Shown piece by piece: positions 27,226-35,882 of a stretch of DNA of 64,000 nt. The DNA lies in contig JAJFUS010000005.1 in the NCBI GenBank assembly GCA_021372295.1, positions 86,759-150,758 on the forward strand. The letters run 5' to 3'. Origin of the DNA: a bacterium (GTDB lineage: Bacteria; Armatimonadota; UBA5829). A model generated the notes under the pieces. It did not search any database. It was given only the letters and a program-made list of their open reading frames with translations, and was not told where the DNA came from. Numbering within the stretch: position 1 is the first letter of the stretch; each line of letters opens with the position of its first letter. The position numbers and the translations under genes are program-made.

Positions 27226-28521
27226 ATGAAAACAGTCAGAGATTTAATGACACCTGATGTGGTATGGGTCACGCCTTCGACACGAGTCAAGGTTGCGATC
27301 ACATTTATGAAAGGCCACAGTATAGGCGCGCTCCCCGTGCTCGTAAACAGCGGGCTGGTGGGCATCGTCACCTTGTACGACCTCCTGGGCGAGCCTCAAG
27401 ACGCGCCCGTCGAAGAACTGATGACCCGCAGGTTTACTTCGGTCGACCCCGATATGACCGCCTACGATGCCGCGCGGCTTCTCCAGGAGACCGGCGACAA
27501 CCATCTTCTTGTAACCCAGGACGACCAGCTCGTAGGAATTCTTTCCCAGGGCGACCTGATGCCGGAACTCGGACGCACATTCGACCCTCTTACCGAGCTT
27601 CCATGGTCAGACAGCTTCCGCGAGTGGTCGATGAACGCTCTGAAGCGCGGCCTTGAAATCACGATTATCCTCTTTGACCTGGACAAATTCGGCATATTCA
27701 ATAAGAAATACGGCCACGTGGTCGGCGATACCGTTATAAAAGAAGTCGCGGGCGTGCTCAAGAGAGGCGTCGATCCAGACCTGGAACTGTTGTGCCGCTA
27801 CGGCGGCGACGAGTTCGGCCTGGTGACCGTCCGCCGAGCCGATGAGGCAGCCGCACTTGCAGAAGTGCTAAAGGAAAGAGTTTCTCAGATCAAGATTGAC
27901 GAGGTTCCCGAGGGGGTCTCGATGACCTACGGAATGTTCGGCGGCAGGCGAACCAAAGAGCGCGAAGATATGCACTACGCCGCCACCATCGACGATCTGA
28001 TCACGCGCGCCAGCAAAAACTGCACCGCCAACAAGCCTAACCGCATAGAAGAGGCTCTGCCTGCTCTTGCTTCGGCGGCATCTCTGCTCGAAGCTGCGTC
28101 CAGTGACGGCTCCGCGCGCGCGCCGAGGCTTAAAATCGAGACCATCAGCTTCATCAGTTCCGGCACTGAAGCTAAAGTGGGCGTCACGCTTGCAAGAGGC
28201 GGAAATGAGTTTATGCGAGAGTCCAGCGGTTACGCGGTCGGCGAAGAAAGTATTCTTCGCCTGTTTGCCGAAGCTGCCGCCGGGGCAGTGTGCAAGTCGC
28301 TTGCGCCCGATCATGGAATCGTTGTGGAAGACGCTTCCCTGCAGGAGAGCGGCAAGGACGACGAAATAGTCACTGTGGTCGCGATGTATGTCCATCCCCG
28401 ATCCAGTGTCAGGCTGACCGGCAGTGCTCTCGTGCGTCGAGGTGACCACTATCGCGCCGCAGCAGCCGCTCTGCTCGATGCGGTCAACAGACAGGTCGAG
28501 CTTGCTCCATCACGCGAATAA
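27226..28521 (+). CDS. CBS-pair and GGDEF domain protein with extra C-terminal domain
   Basis: A 431-residue cytoplasmic signalling protein. The start at 27226 follows GAGGGTGG closely; the open frame extends upstream but without features. Residues 1-120 hold two CBS motifs (MTPDVVWVTPSTRVKVAI...; MTRRFTSVDPDMTAYDA...) that usually bind adenine nucleotides. Residues ~140-290 are a GGDEF domain with an intact RYGGDEF and DLDKFGIFN, so it should make c-di-GMP; I see no RxxD inhibitory site before it. A further ~135 residues (IETISFISSGTEAKVGVTLARGG to the end) form a separate alpha/beta domain that I do not recognise, slightly reminiscent of the LeuA C-terminal regulatory fold. Confidence 0.85.
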   Translation: MKTVRDLMTPDVVWVTPSTRVKVAITFMKGHSIGALPVLVNSGLVGIVTLYDLLGEPQDAPVEELMTRRFTSVDPDMTAYDAARLLQETGDNHLLVTQDDQLVGILSQGDLMPELGRTFDPLTELPWSDSFREWSMNALKRGLEITIILFDLDKFGIFNKKYGHVVGDTVIKEVAGVLKRGVDPDLELLCRYGGDEFGLVTVRRADEAAALAEVLKERVSQIKIDEVPEGVSMTYGMFGGRRTKEREDMHYAATIDDLITRASKNCTANKPNRIEEALPALASAASLLEAASSDGSARAPRLKIETISFISSGTEAKVGVTLARGGNEFMRESSGYAVGEESILRLFAEAAAGAVCKSLAPDHGIVVEDASLQESGKDDEIVTVVAMYVHPRSSVRLTGSALVRRGDHYRAAAAALLDAVNRQVELAPSRE

Positions 28522-28599
28522 TCAAAAAATGGGAGCGGCGACTTCAAAAATCGCCACCCCCATCATCATGCACGAAAGCACAGCGGCGAAAGGAGAGGG

Positions 28600-29604
28600 T
28601 TATCGGACCGCTGCGCACTCCCTGCCGATGGCCGCTCTTTCAAACGTCTTCATATTTTCAATGCTGGTCCCGGGAGCAACATCGCAGCCGGACGATATTA
28701 TAAACCGGTCACAGTCCGCCATCCGATCCAGAAGGCGTCTCGTCTGGACGCATACTGTCTCCGGCGTGCCGAAACGCAGGACTTCGGTCGGGTCGATGTT
28801 GCCCATCAAGACTACATTCTCCGGCAGCCTGGGGTATATCTCGTAAGGATCTGTAACCGATCCCACATGCAGAGCCTCGATTCCGGTGGCGCACAGGCTT
28901 TCAATCATATGAGTGATGTTGCCACAATTGTGAAGAGCCGGCGTCCTGCCCCGACTTTTGATCAGATCGACCAGTTCCTTCACGTAAGCATTCGAAAACT
29001 CGTTGGCATCATCTTCGCGCAGCATCCCCGACGCCGGTTCGAGAATCATTACGCCGTCCACACCGGTGTCCAGCAGCGCGCCGATATATTTCTTCAGGAG
29101 AGCATTTGCTTTGGCGAGCACTACGCGCACTGTCTCTGGTTCCAGCTTTACACCGATGGCGATTTCGGTCATGCCCATCAGCCTGCCCGCTATAGAGAAC
29201 GGCCCCAGCACATATCCCCACACAAGTTTGTCGGGGAAGGCGTTTCGCATTTCACGGCAGACATCCACGTATATATTTAACCGATTGCCCTCGCCGATCT
29301 CGGGGATCACGAGCGCATCGGCGGCTTCTTTTGTTTCTACGGATATACCGTGAATAGTCGGCATTTCGTCGGTTTCCCAGTTCACCGTCGCGCCCAGCGC
29401 CTCGGTTTCCACGGTGAGGTCCATCATCGGAAAGATTATATCAAAGCTCAACGCCTTGTTTAGAGCAATCAGGGTCGCGGCCTGAACTGAACCGTCAGTC
29501 AAATTTTGAGCGACTGTCGTGTTTGTCAACTCAGTACCGGGAAAACCCGAAAGCGGCGCGGCCAACTGTCTGCCTGCGTTCTTTACATATTCACTAAACG
29601 TCAT
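28600..29604 (-). CDS. UroD-family protein (MtaA/CmuA-like methyltransferase)
   Basis: A 334-residue protein of the uroporphyrinogen decarboxylase superfamily. Start at 29604 (AGAGG 9 bases upstream), because the promoter -10 lies at 29657-29662. ALHNCGNITHMIE supplies a His-x-Cys pair and IISSGCDVAPGTSIENMKTF a second Cys, the zinc-thiolate site pattern of MtaA/MtbA/CmuA corrinoid methyltransferases, rather than the heme-pathway enzyme. GNIDPTEVL and the N-terminal region agree. Probably a methylcobamide-dependent methyltransferase of unknown substrate; a true heme UroD is less likely. A second family member lies at 40604-41719. Confidence 0.8.
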   Translation of the reverse strand: MTFSEYVKNAGRQLAAPLSGFPGTELTNTTVAQNLTDGSVQAATLIALNKALSFDIIFPMMDLTVETEALGATVNWETDEMPTIHGISVETKEAADALVIPEIGEGNRLNIYVDVCREMRNAFPDKLVWGYVLGPFSIAGRLMGMTEIAIGVKLEPETVRVVLAKANALLKKYIGALLDTGVDGVMILEPASGMLREDDANEFSNAYVKELVDLIKSRGRTPALHNCGNITHMIESLCATGIEALHVGSVTDPYEIYPRLPENVVLMGNIDPTEVLRFGTPETVCVQTRRLLDRMADCDRFIISSGCDVAPGTSIENMKTFERAAIGRECAAVR

Positions 29605-29656
29605 TTGAAAAACCTCTTGCTTAATCAGATCCCGAATCATCGGCTTCATTATTTTC

Positions 29657-29685
29657 ATTATATCCCCGCATGTAGGCGTTCACAA
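29657..29685 (-). promoter_or_regulatory. Sigma-70-type promoter of UroD-family gene
   Basis: On the minus strand TTGTGA (29685-29680), 17-base spacer, TATAAT (29662-29657). Confidence 0.65.
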
Positions 29686-29729
29686 TGGCTGCGCGCCACT
29701 TTGCTACGAGGTTACAAAGAGCACGGATT

Positions 29730-29773
29730 TACCACAACCGACAATCTTCTTGATTTTCAGGTCGATTGTGGTA
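29730..29773. promoter_or_regulatory. Inverted repeat overlapping a promoter (candidate operator)
   Basis: TACCACAACCGA (29730-29741) and TCGATTGTGGTA (29762-29773) match 11 of 12 positions in inverted orientation, 20 bases apart. The right arm covers the spacer and start of the -10 box of the promoter at 29750-29777. Confidence 0.5.
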
Positions 29774-29777
29774 TCAT
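29750..29777 (+). promoter_or_regulatory. Sigma-70-type promoter, near-leaderless transcript
   Basis: TTGATT (29750-29755), 16-base spacer, TATCAT (29772-29777). The ATG at 29786 lies at about the predicted transcript start and has no Shine-Dalgarno sequence. Confidence 0.6.
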
Positions 29778-29785
29778 TGGCTTAT

Positions 29786-30436
29786 ATGGACGACATCAGG
29801 TCAAAAGCTGAATTCGACAAGCTCATCACGGCGGCACACGTCCACAGGCGGCGCGGAGATTATGCCGAGGCCGATCGGGCGATCAGGCACGCTCTCGATA
29901 TGTGCCCGAACGATATGGATGCCCGCGAGTTCGCTGCGGACATGCTCTTCGCCCGAGGCAGGTTGGAGCAGGCCGCAAAAGAATACAAAGCGATTCTCTC
30001 GGAGGACGCCTCGCGTACCTATGCGGAGGAGCAATACGCCAGAGTGATCCTGCAAATATCCGAAGGCAAGCGGCAACAGGAACTGCTCAAAGACATGCTG
30101 GAGAACCCGTCAAAGTATCGAGCTCCGGCGCGGTCTCCATTGGTGGCGGCAATCCTTTCGATAGCTCCCGGCTTCGGCCAGATATATAACGGTCAGTTCG
30201 TGAAAGGGGCCGCGCTCTTTACCACTACTATGATCCTTTGGTTCTTCTTTTATCTCATGAGGCCCGACGTGAGCGCGTACCGGCCGGATGTCAGAATGAT
30301 GCAGTTCGTGCAAAACCTCAGTCCGCTGGCGGTGATCTTTGCGCTGTCGGCATTCTTTCTGCAAGTGTACGCGTTCGTGGACGCTCCTGTCGTTGCCGAC
30401 AAGCAAAAGAAAAACCAGGACGCGCAGCCGGGTTAA
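29786..30436 (+). CDS. TPR protein with TM2-like membrane domain
   Basis: A 216-residue protein. Residues 1-110 contain about two TPR units (AAHVHRRRGDYAEADRAIRHAL; MLFARGRLEQAAKEYKAIL). From about 118, SPLVAAILSIAPGFGQIYNGQFVKGAALF matches the PGxGQxYxGxxxxG pattern of TM2/DUF5683-type membrane hairpins, followed by two or three membrane helices and a short basic tail. A membrane-anchored assembly role is plausible. The start at 29786 is chosen from the promoter, which would give a leaderless mRNA. It is convergent with the RND pump gene. Confidence 0.72.
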   Translation: MDDIRSKAEFDKLITAAHVHRRRGDYAEADRAIRHALDMCPNDMDAREFAADMLFARGRLEQAAKEYKAILSEDASRTYAEEQYARVILQISEGKRQQELLKDMLENPSKYRAPARSPLVAAILSIAPGFGQIYNGQFVKGAALFTTTMILWFFFYLMRPDVSAYRPDVRMMQFVQNLSPLAVIFALSAFFLQVYAFVDAPVVADKQKKNQDAQPG

Positions 30437-30443
30437 AACAATG

Positions 30444-30565
30444 GTTCAGTCTTGCGGGATTTTCTTGGGGCTCTGCAAGGAAACCAGGTTTCCTCCACAT
30501 TCTGACCCGAACTTAATTATCCCCTTAAGGGGATAATTAAGTTCGATATGGGGCTCAGGGGCGAC
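30444..30565 (-). repeat. Palindromic mobile-like element, copy E (internally deleted)
   Basis: Reverse orientation. It begins with the intact terminal repeat GTTCAGTCTTGCGGGATTTT at 30444, then loses about 45 bases, keeps the AAGGAAACCAGGTTTCCT hairpin, and has the central palindrome at 30509-30544 (36 bp, half-site GAACTTAATTATCCCCTT), and degrades after GGGGCTCAGGGG. Its palindrome is the copy A palindrome with one C/G pair fewer on each side. It lies between convergent stops. Confidence 0.8.
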
Positions 30566-30572
30566 CCCAAGA

Positions 30573-33500
30573 TTACCTTTCCAGGTCGTTTCCAGCCCCT
30601 ACGTAATCGGTATCGAGATCAAGCTCTCCCATACCGGACAGGTCGTCCTTTCGACTGGATCCCGGCGCGATTTTCTTAAGCAGTCCCTGCCAGGCGTCGT
30701 CCACGATCGTGTAGGTCACGGGAATTACGATCAAAGTAAGCAAGGTCGATACGATAAGACCACCGATAACTGCAATCGCCATAGGCGAGCGCATCTCGGA
30801 ACCCTGGTCCAGAGCCAAAGCAGTCGGCATCATACCACCGATCATGGCCAGAGTGGTCATCATAATAGGCCTGAGCCTGGTCTGGCCCGCCCCCAGAAGA
30901 GCGTCATGCCGATTAGTGCCTCTCTCCCGCAGGGTGTTCGTGTAGTCGATCAGCAGGATGGCGTTCTTTGTAACAAGACCCACCAGCATGATGATACCGA
31001 TCATTGCGACCACACTGAGCGACTTGCCCGTAACCAGCAGAGCAAGCAGCGCACCAATCATAGCCTGAGGCAGTGCGAACATAATGACCAGTGGCGTCAG
31101 GAACGACTCAAACAGCGCTCCCATCAGCATATACACCAACACGATAGCCAGAATTATTGCCGAGAACATATAACCGAAGCTCTCGTTCATCATCTTACCC
31201 ATACCGCCGGTTGCAATCGTAGTGCCCGCAACTTTGGGCATATCCTTCATGCGCTGGTTGATTGCGGCTTCCACATTACCCAGGTTCGCGCCGCTTTCCA
31301 GGTTCGCAGTCACTTTTACGAGCCTCTGATTGTTCTTACGGTCGATCTTGGTAGGTGAATAGTCGCGTGTTACCTGTGCGACGTCTTTGAGATACACCGG
31401 AACGCCGTATTTTGACCCGATGATGAGATTCTCGACATCCGACGGTTTGTTTCGGTCAATATTAGCGTAGCGCACCCTTATGGGATACTCTGTGCCGCTG
31501 TCACGCAGCTTGGCGTCGTCATTGCCGTCGATAGCAATCCTTGCAGTGGTCGCCACCTGAGCCAGCGTCATATCCCACTTGGCAGCGCGAAGCCTGTCCA
31601 CAATAATTCGCCTCTCGGGCTTGCCGGCCTTGTAAGAAATATCCACGTCCATACAGCCCGGCGTCTTCTTCATAACCTCAGCCAGTTGATTGGCCTGCTT
31701 GAGGATGTCGTCCATATTCTGTCCCATGACTTCCTTGGTGACACCCTGAGTTCCCATGTCGCTGCTTATTGCAGCCGTAATCTGTTCTGCTCCGGGAATA
31801 CTGGCAGTGCGAGCGGATACCGCGTCAATTACTTCCTGTACACCGCGTTTTCGCAGGTTCTTGTCCACGATCTTACAACTGATGACCGCATAGTTGGTGC
31901 CTGTATTGCCACCCGAATGCGAACCGGCACTGTCCGTACCGACAACGCTCACATAATACCCCTGCTGAACCAGTTTACGCTCCATCTTGCCGTTGTCGCC
32001 TTTGACTTCTTCATAGACCGGCCTAAACTCCGGCACCTGGTCAAGCACTTTCTCGATTTTTCTCGTCACGACATCAGTCGCTTTGAGGGAGGTTCCGGGA
32101 GTGGTGCGAACTTTGATTTGAAACTGGCCTTTGTCTGTGTCTGGAAACATACCGAACCCAAACGGCAGGTAAATAGTCAGCGCGATCACCACCATCATGG
32201 CGCCAAATATAATCGCGACTTTCTTACTCTTTTTGTCAATGAGCATTGCAGCCGCGCACGCGGCTACAGCCACCAGGGCAATTACAACCCTGGGTCCCGT
32301 AAAGGCGACTTTGCCCCCCGGAATGGGCATAGCCATCGCAAACACGACCAGCAGGGACACACACCCGATCACAATAGTCAGGAACCGGTTGTGCAGAGCC
32401 CATTCCAGCACGCCTCGATAGGCGGCAGTGACAGCCGAAATGCCGCGTTCCAGCCCACCAAACAGGACGCCGGCGACTCTATCAACTCTGTCCTTATACG
32501 TCGGCCTGCCTTCGGCAATGCGCTTTGCAGAGAGTTCGTCATCACGATCCTTTTCGTCTTCGGTCTTCATCCATCGCGAAGCAAGCATAGGGGTCAGGGT
32601 AAACGACATAAGCAGCGAGAACGCTGTGGCACACGCAACTGTAATACCGAACTGTCTGAAAAACTGTCCGATGATCCCGCCCATAAACGCAATCGGCACG
32701 AACACAACGATGTCCACCATAGTGATTGCTACAGCCGCAAGGCCGATCTCAGAACGCCCGTCGACTGCGGCAGCCTCTCTGCCCTTGCGCATTTTCAGGT
32801 GTCGCTCGATATTCTCCAGAACGACGATGGAGTCGTCGACAAGAATACCTACAACCAACGACAAAGCCAGAAGAGTCATCGTGTTGAGAGAAAACCCAAA
32901 CGAACCGATCGGCAAAAACGTCGCAACGATAGAAGTCGGGATAGCGATTGCAACAATAAACGTCGCCCTTGCCGTATGCAGGAACAAAAACACTATTATA
33001 ACAACCAGCAAAATACCTTCGTAGAGGCTCTTGTTCACGGCCTCAAGCGAGTCCTCCACGGTTGTCGCAGCATCATTGATGATGGTTGGTTCGACACCAG
33101 CCGGAAGCAGTGGTCTCATCTCTTCGAGCTGTTCTCTGACACCTTTGGAGATCTCCACTGTGTTTCCGTCCGACTGCTTCTGAACAGTGATAACAACACT
33201 GGGATCGCCGTTTATTCGGCTCAGATAGTCTGGTTCTACAATCGTGTCATTGACTTTTGCAATGTCCCCGATCCGCACAACCGCGTCCGGCTCGCCGTTT
33301 CTGCCTTCGATAAACATCCGGGCATCGGCTACCTGCTCGGCACTTTGGAACTCGCCGACGGTTCGCACGGAGTAATCACGCGCCCCTTCCTTGATGGAGC
33401 CTGCAGGAACATTCATATTGGCTCCAGCAACCGTAGAAACGACCTTGCTTATACCTACGCCGTATGCCTGAAGCCTGTCCTTGTCGACATCAACCGCTAT

Positions 33501-34046
33501 TTCGCGCTCATCGCCGCCGGTGACCTCCACTGCAGCCACACCGCCCACTTTGGACAACCTGTCGACAATGACATCATCAGCAAGAATGCGCATCTCCTTC
33601 GAGGACACATTGCCCGAAAGGCCGATTGTGACAACAGGATCGGATGAAATGTCCGCTTTCCTAATAATCGGTTTTTCTGCGTCTTCAGGCAGATCGGACT
33701 CGATTGCCGCCACCTTGTCGCGCACATCAGCAGCGGCAGCATCGAGGTCGGTTCCCATCTCGAATTCCATTATGACAGTAGAAATGCCGTCCTGCGAGCT
33801 GGAAGTGACGTTGCGCAGGTTGCCCACCGACATAACGGCCTTCTCGACAGGTTCGCTGACGAGCGTTTCTATTTCATTGGGTCCTGCGCCTGCGTATGTT
33901 GTGATGACTCCCATATACGGAATGTCGATGTTGGGGTTCTCTTCAGCAGGCATTTTCTGCTTGGTCTGCATTCCCAGCACGATCAGCGCCAACACAAACA
34001 TTACTATGAATATTGGACGCCGTATTGATACGTTAGTTAGCCACAT
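30573..34046 (-). CDS. RND efflux pump inner-membrane subunit (HAE1/AcrB type)
   Basis: A 1157-residue proton-driven pump, part of a tripartite efflux system with the adaptor and TolC genes upstream (order tolC, adaptor, pump). AAGGA lies 8 bases before the ATG. N-terminal MWLTNVSIRRPIFIVMFVLALIVLG is TM1; the proton-relay Asp pair is in LVVGILVDDSIVVLENIER (TM4); the C-terminal repeat ends with GGMMPTALALDQGSE and a TM12. It is about 100 residues longer than AcrB. Part of the excess is an additional hydrophobic hairpin near residues 582-629 (VVIALVAVAACAAAMLI, a short DKKSKK loop, VAIIFGAMMVVIALTIYLPFG), before the pore domain GMFPDTDKGQF. Substrates are unknown. Confidence 0.93.
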   Translation of the reverse strand: MWLTNVSIRRPIFIVMFVLALIVLGMQTKQKMPAEENPNIDIPYMGVITTYAGAGPNEIETLVSEPVEKAVMSVGNLRNVTSSSQDGISTVIMEFEMGTDLDAAAADVRDKVAAIESDLPEDAEKPIIRKADISSDPVVTIGLSGNVSSKEMRILADDVIVDRLSKVGGVAAVEVTGGDEREIAVDVDKDRLQAYGVGISKVVSTVAGANMNVPAGSIKEGARDYSVRTVGEFQSAEQVADARMFIEGRNGEPDAVVRIGDIAKVNDTIVEPDYLSRINGDPSVVITVQKQSDGNTVEISKGVREQLEEMRPLLPAGVEPTIINDAATTVEDSLEAVNKSLYEGILLVVIIVFLFLHTARATFIVAIAIPTSIVATFLPIGSFGFSLNTMTLLALSLVVGILVDDSIVVLENIERHLKMRKGREAAAVDGRSEIGLAAVAITMVDIVVFVPIAFMGGIIGQFFRQFGITVACATAFSLLMSFTLTPMLASRWMKTEDEKDRDDELSAKRIAEGRPTYKDRVDRVAGVLFGGLERGISAVTAAYRGVLEWALHNRFLTIVIGCVSLLVVFAMAMPIPGGKVAFTGPRVVIALVAVAACAAAMLIDKKSKKVAIIFGAMMVVIALTIYLPFGFGMFPDTDKGQFQIKVRTTPGTSLKATDVVTRKIEKVLDQVPEFRPVYEEVKGDNGKMERKLVQQGYYVSVVGTDSAGSHSGGNTGTNYAVISCKIVDKNLRKRGVQEVIDAVSARTASIPGAEQITAAISSDMGTQGVTKEVMGQNMDDILKQANQLAEVMKKTPGCMDVDISYKAGKPERRIIVDRLRAAKWDMTLAQVATTARIAIDGNDDAKLRDSGTEYPIRVRYANIDRNKPSDVENLIIGSKYGVPVYLKDVAQVTRDYSPTKIDRKNNQRLVKVTANLESGANLGNVEAAINQRMKDMPKVAGTTIATGGMGKMMNESFGYMFSAIILAIVLVYMLMGALFESFLTPLVIMFALPQAMIGALLALLVTGKSLSVVAMIGIIMLVGLVTKNAILLIDYTNTLRERGTNRHDALLGAGQTRLRPIMMTTLAMIGGMMPTALALDQGSEMRSPMAIAVIGGLIVSTLLTLIVIPVTYTIVDDAWQGLLKKIAPGSSRKDDLSGMGELDLDTDYVGAGNDLER

Positions 34047-34145
34047 ATTCGATATCCTTGATGTTTACAATCTTTGGAGCCTGCCGTCCGAATGTGTAAT
34101 GCACTATTGGATGCCATGCTCCACTAAGTTATACTAGACAGTGAG

Positions 34146-35600
34146 CTAACGCTCGATTTCGACTTTGGAGTTATCCTGCAAGTTCTGTCGACCCGACGTC
34201 ACCACGATATCACCAACATTCAGGCCTTCCGGGTTAGCGATCTGCGTATAAGCGCTGTTTTCTCGCAACACTTCGACATCCATGCGCTTCACTTTATCCT
34301 TGCCGTTCATTATGAATACCATTTTAGTTCCTTTGCGCTCTTCAATGGCATCCTTGGGTACCAGTACTACGCTGCGTGACATTCCAATAACGATGCTTCC
34401 ACGCGCAAACATTCCGGGCCGGATCGCGCCGGTCTTGTCGGTTATTCTAATACGCACAGGGAAATTCCTACCCGAAACGCTGGCGGAAGGATATATCTTG
34501 TCCACTATACCCTGGAAAGTTTTTCCCTGAATGGCATCTATGCGCACTTTGACATTTTGACCCATCGAGACATTGTCGATCTCAGTTTCGGAGACATCTC
34601 CCTGGAAGTAGAGCGAACCCAGGTTTACCACGCTTCCCATCGACTGTCCGGCCGCCACGACCTGCCCCGGCTCGGTATTGCGTGATGCCAACAAACCCGA
34701 TATGGGCGACTTCACCGATGTATACGAGAGCTGCTGTCTGGCAAGCGAAACGTTCGCCCTGGCCTGTTGCACAGAAGCCTGGGCCGACTTTATGTCCTCC
34801 TGCCGAAGCATATTCTGAGCGGCATTTGCCTTGGCTGATCGCAGCTGCTCTTTTGCGACCCGCACGTTTGCCTGAGCGGTATCCACGTCTTCGGCCCTGC
34901 CGCCTTCCTTGATTACGGAAAGTTGTTCTTGCGCGGATCTGTAGTCTGTCTGGGCGATCTTGTATTGAGTCTCGACCAGATCCAGCGTCGACTGCGAGAT
35001 TGCGCCCTGATCGGCCAGCTTCTTGTTTCGCTTGTAATCGGCTTCCTTGTTGTCCAGCGTCGCCTTTGCGGCGGCCACTCTATTTTCAGCCACGAGCCGG
35101 TCTTGGCTGCGTGTCGGTGTCTTTGCCACAGCCAGTCTGGATTTTGCGGCTTCCAGAGACGACTGTGCCTGTTCTATTGCCGCGTCGGTCTGGATTTTAG
35201 TCACTTTGGCATTTGTTCTGGCTTGCGACAGACGCGAAAGAGCCGATTCCAGGCTCGCCTCAGCCGATCTGAGATTGCTCTGAGCGTCGTCCGCATCGAG
35301 AGCCACCACGGTCATCCCCTTGCTTACGGAGTCACCTTCCCTAGCATATACGCCGGCCACTCTCCCGGGAATCTTTGCCGATAGAACCATTTCGTCGAGA
35401 GCTTTAATGTCGCCGGTCACCTCAACAGTCTGCTCCATGTCGCCACGAACTATTGCCGCGGTCTCTACCGGAATGCCCTCTTTGGCCCATATTTCTTTGC
35501 TGTTGGGCGGCGGCGTTTTGGGTGCGCGCGCACTTTTCGCCGCATACAATCCGCCCAGTGCGAGTATTATTATGATTAATGCGATTATTGTCTTTTTCAA
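34146..35600 (-). CDS. RND efflux periplasmic adaptor (membrane fusion protein)
   Basis: A 484-residue adaptor linking the RND pump to TolC. The TTG start at 35600 has GGGGG upstream. N-terminal anchor TIIALIIIILALGGLYAA; lipoyl/barrel half-motifs VLSAKIPGRVAGVYAREGDSV and SYTSVKSPISGLLASRNTEPGQVV flank a long Ala/Gln/Arg-rich coiled coil (about 110-300), longer than in AcrA. The C-terminal beta-barrel and membrane-proximal domains follow. The gap to the pump gene (99 bases) contains no terminator; the upstream gap to tolC holds repeat copy F. Confidence 0.92.
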   Translation of the reverse strand: MKKTIIALIIIILALGGLYAAKSARAPKTPPPNSKEIWAKEGIPVETAAIVRGDMEQTVEVTGDIKALDEMVLSAKIPGRVAGVYAREGDSVSKGMTVVALDADDAQSNLRSAEASLESALSRLSQARTNAKVTKIQTDAAIEQAQSSLEAAKSRLAVAKTPTRSQDRLVAENRVAAAKATLDNKEADYKRNKKLADQGAISQSTLDLVETQYKIAQTDYRSAQEQLSVIKEGGRAEDVDTAQANVRVAKEQLRSAKANAAQNMLRQEDIKSAQASVQQARANVSLARQQLSYTSVKSPISGLLASRNTEPGQVVAAGQSMGSVVNLGSLYFQGDVSETEIDNVSMGQNVKVRIDAIQGKTFQGIVDKIYPSASVSGRNFPVRIRITDKTGAIRPGMFARGSIVIGMSRSVVLVPKDAIEERKGTKMVFIMNGKDKVKRMDVEVLRENSAYTQIANPEGLNVGDIVVTSGRQNLQDNSKVEIER

Positions 35601-35640
35601 TTACCAGACCCCCAAAATTAGTTTTAGATTTAGGTAAAAA

Positions 35641-35877
35641 TTCAGTTTTGCGAGAATTATCTGAGGGTTTCACCCTCAGAATCCCGAGCAGGCGCCTCCG
35701 CCCCTGCACCCCGCTGGGGACGCGTTCCCAGACCCCGTTCCAGAGTTCAGCAGTCCCTTAAGGGACTGCTGAACTCTGAGTCAGAAGGTCCAGGAAACCC
35801 GGTTTCCTGGCAGGATCCAAGGACAGTGTCCTTGGCGGGGTTTGTGGCAGAGCCACAAAAATCCCGTAAGACTGAAC
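35641..35877 (+). repeat. Palindromic mobile-like element, copy F, inside an efflux operon
   Basis: A full-length copy: TTCAGTTTTGCGAGAATTAT at 35641 and AATCCCGTAAGACTGAAC ending at 35877. The central palindrome at 35741-35778 is perfect (half-site CAGAGTTCAGCAGTCCCTT). It fills the space between the tolC stop (35883) and the adaptor start (35600), i.e. inside an apparent operon. Confidence 0.88.
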
Positions 35878-35882
35878 TTTTA

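Noticed and set aside
28600..29604. Heme-pathway uroporphyrinogen decarboxylase
   Set aside because: The Cys and His residues are those of the zinc methyltransferase branch, and no heme genes are adjacent.
31686..33647. 653-codon open frame on the plus strand
   Set aside because: It is entirely antisense to the RND pump gene; its sequence is His/Arg/Asn rich without domain features, as expected of a shadow frame.
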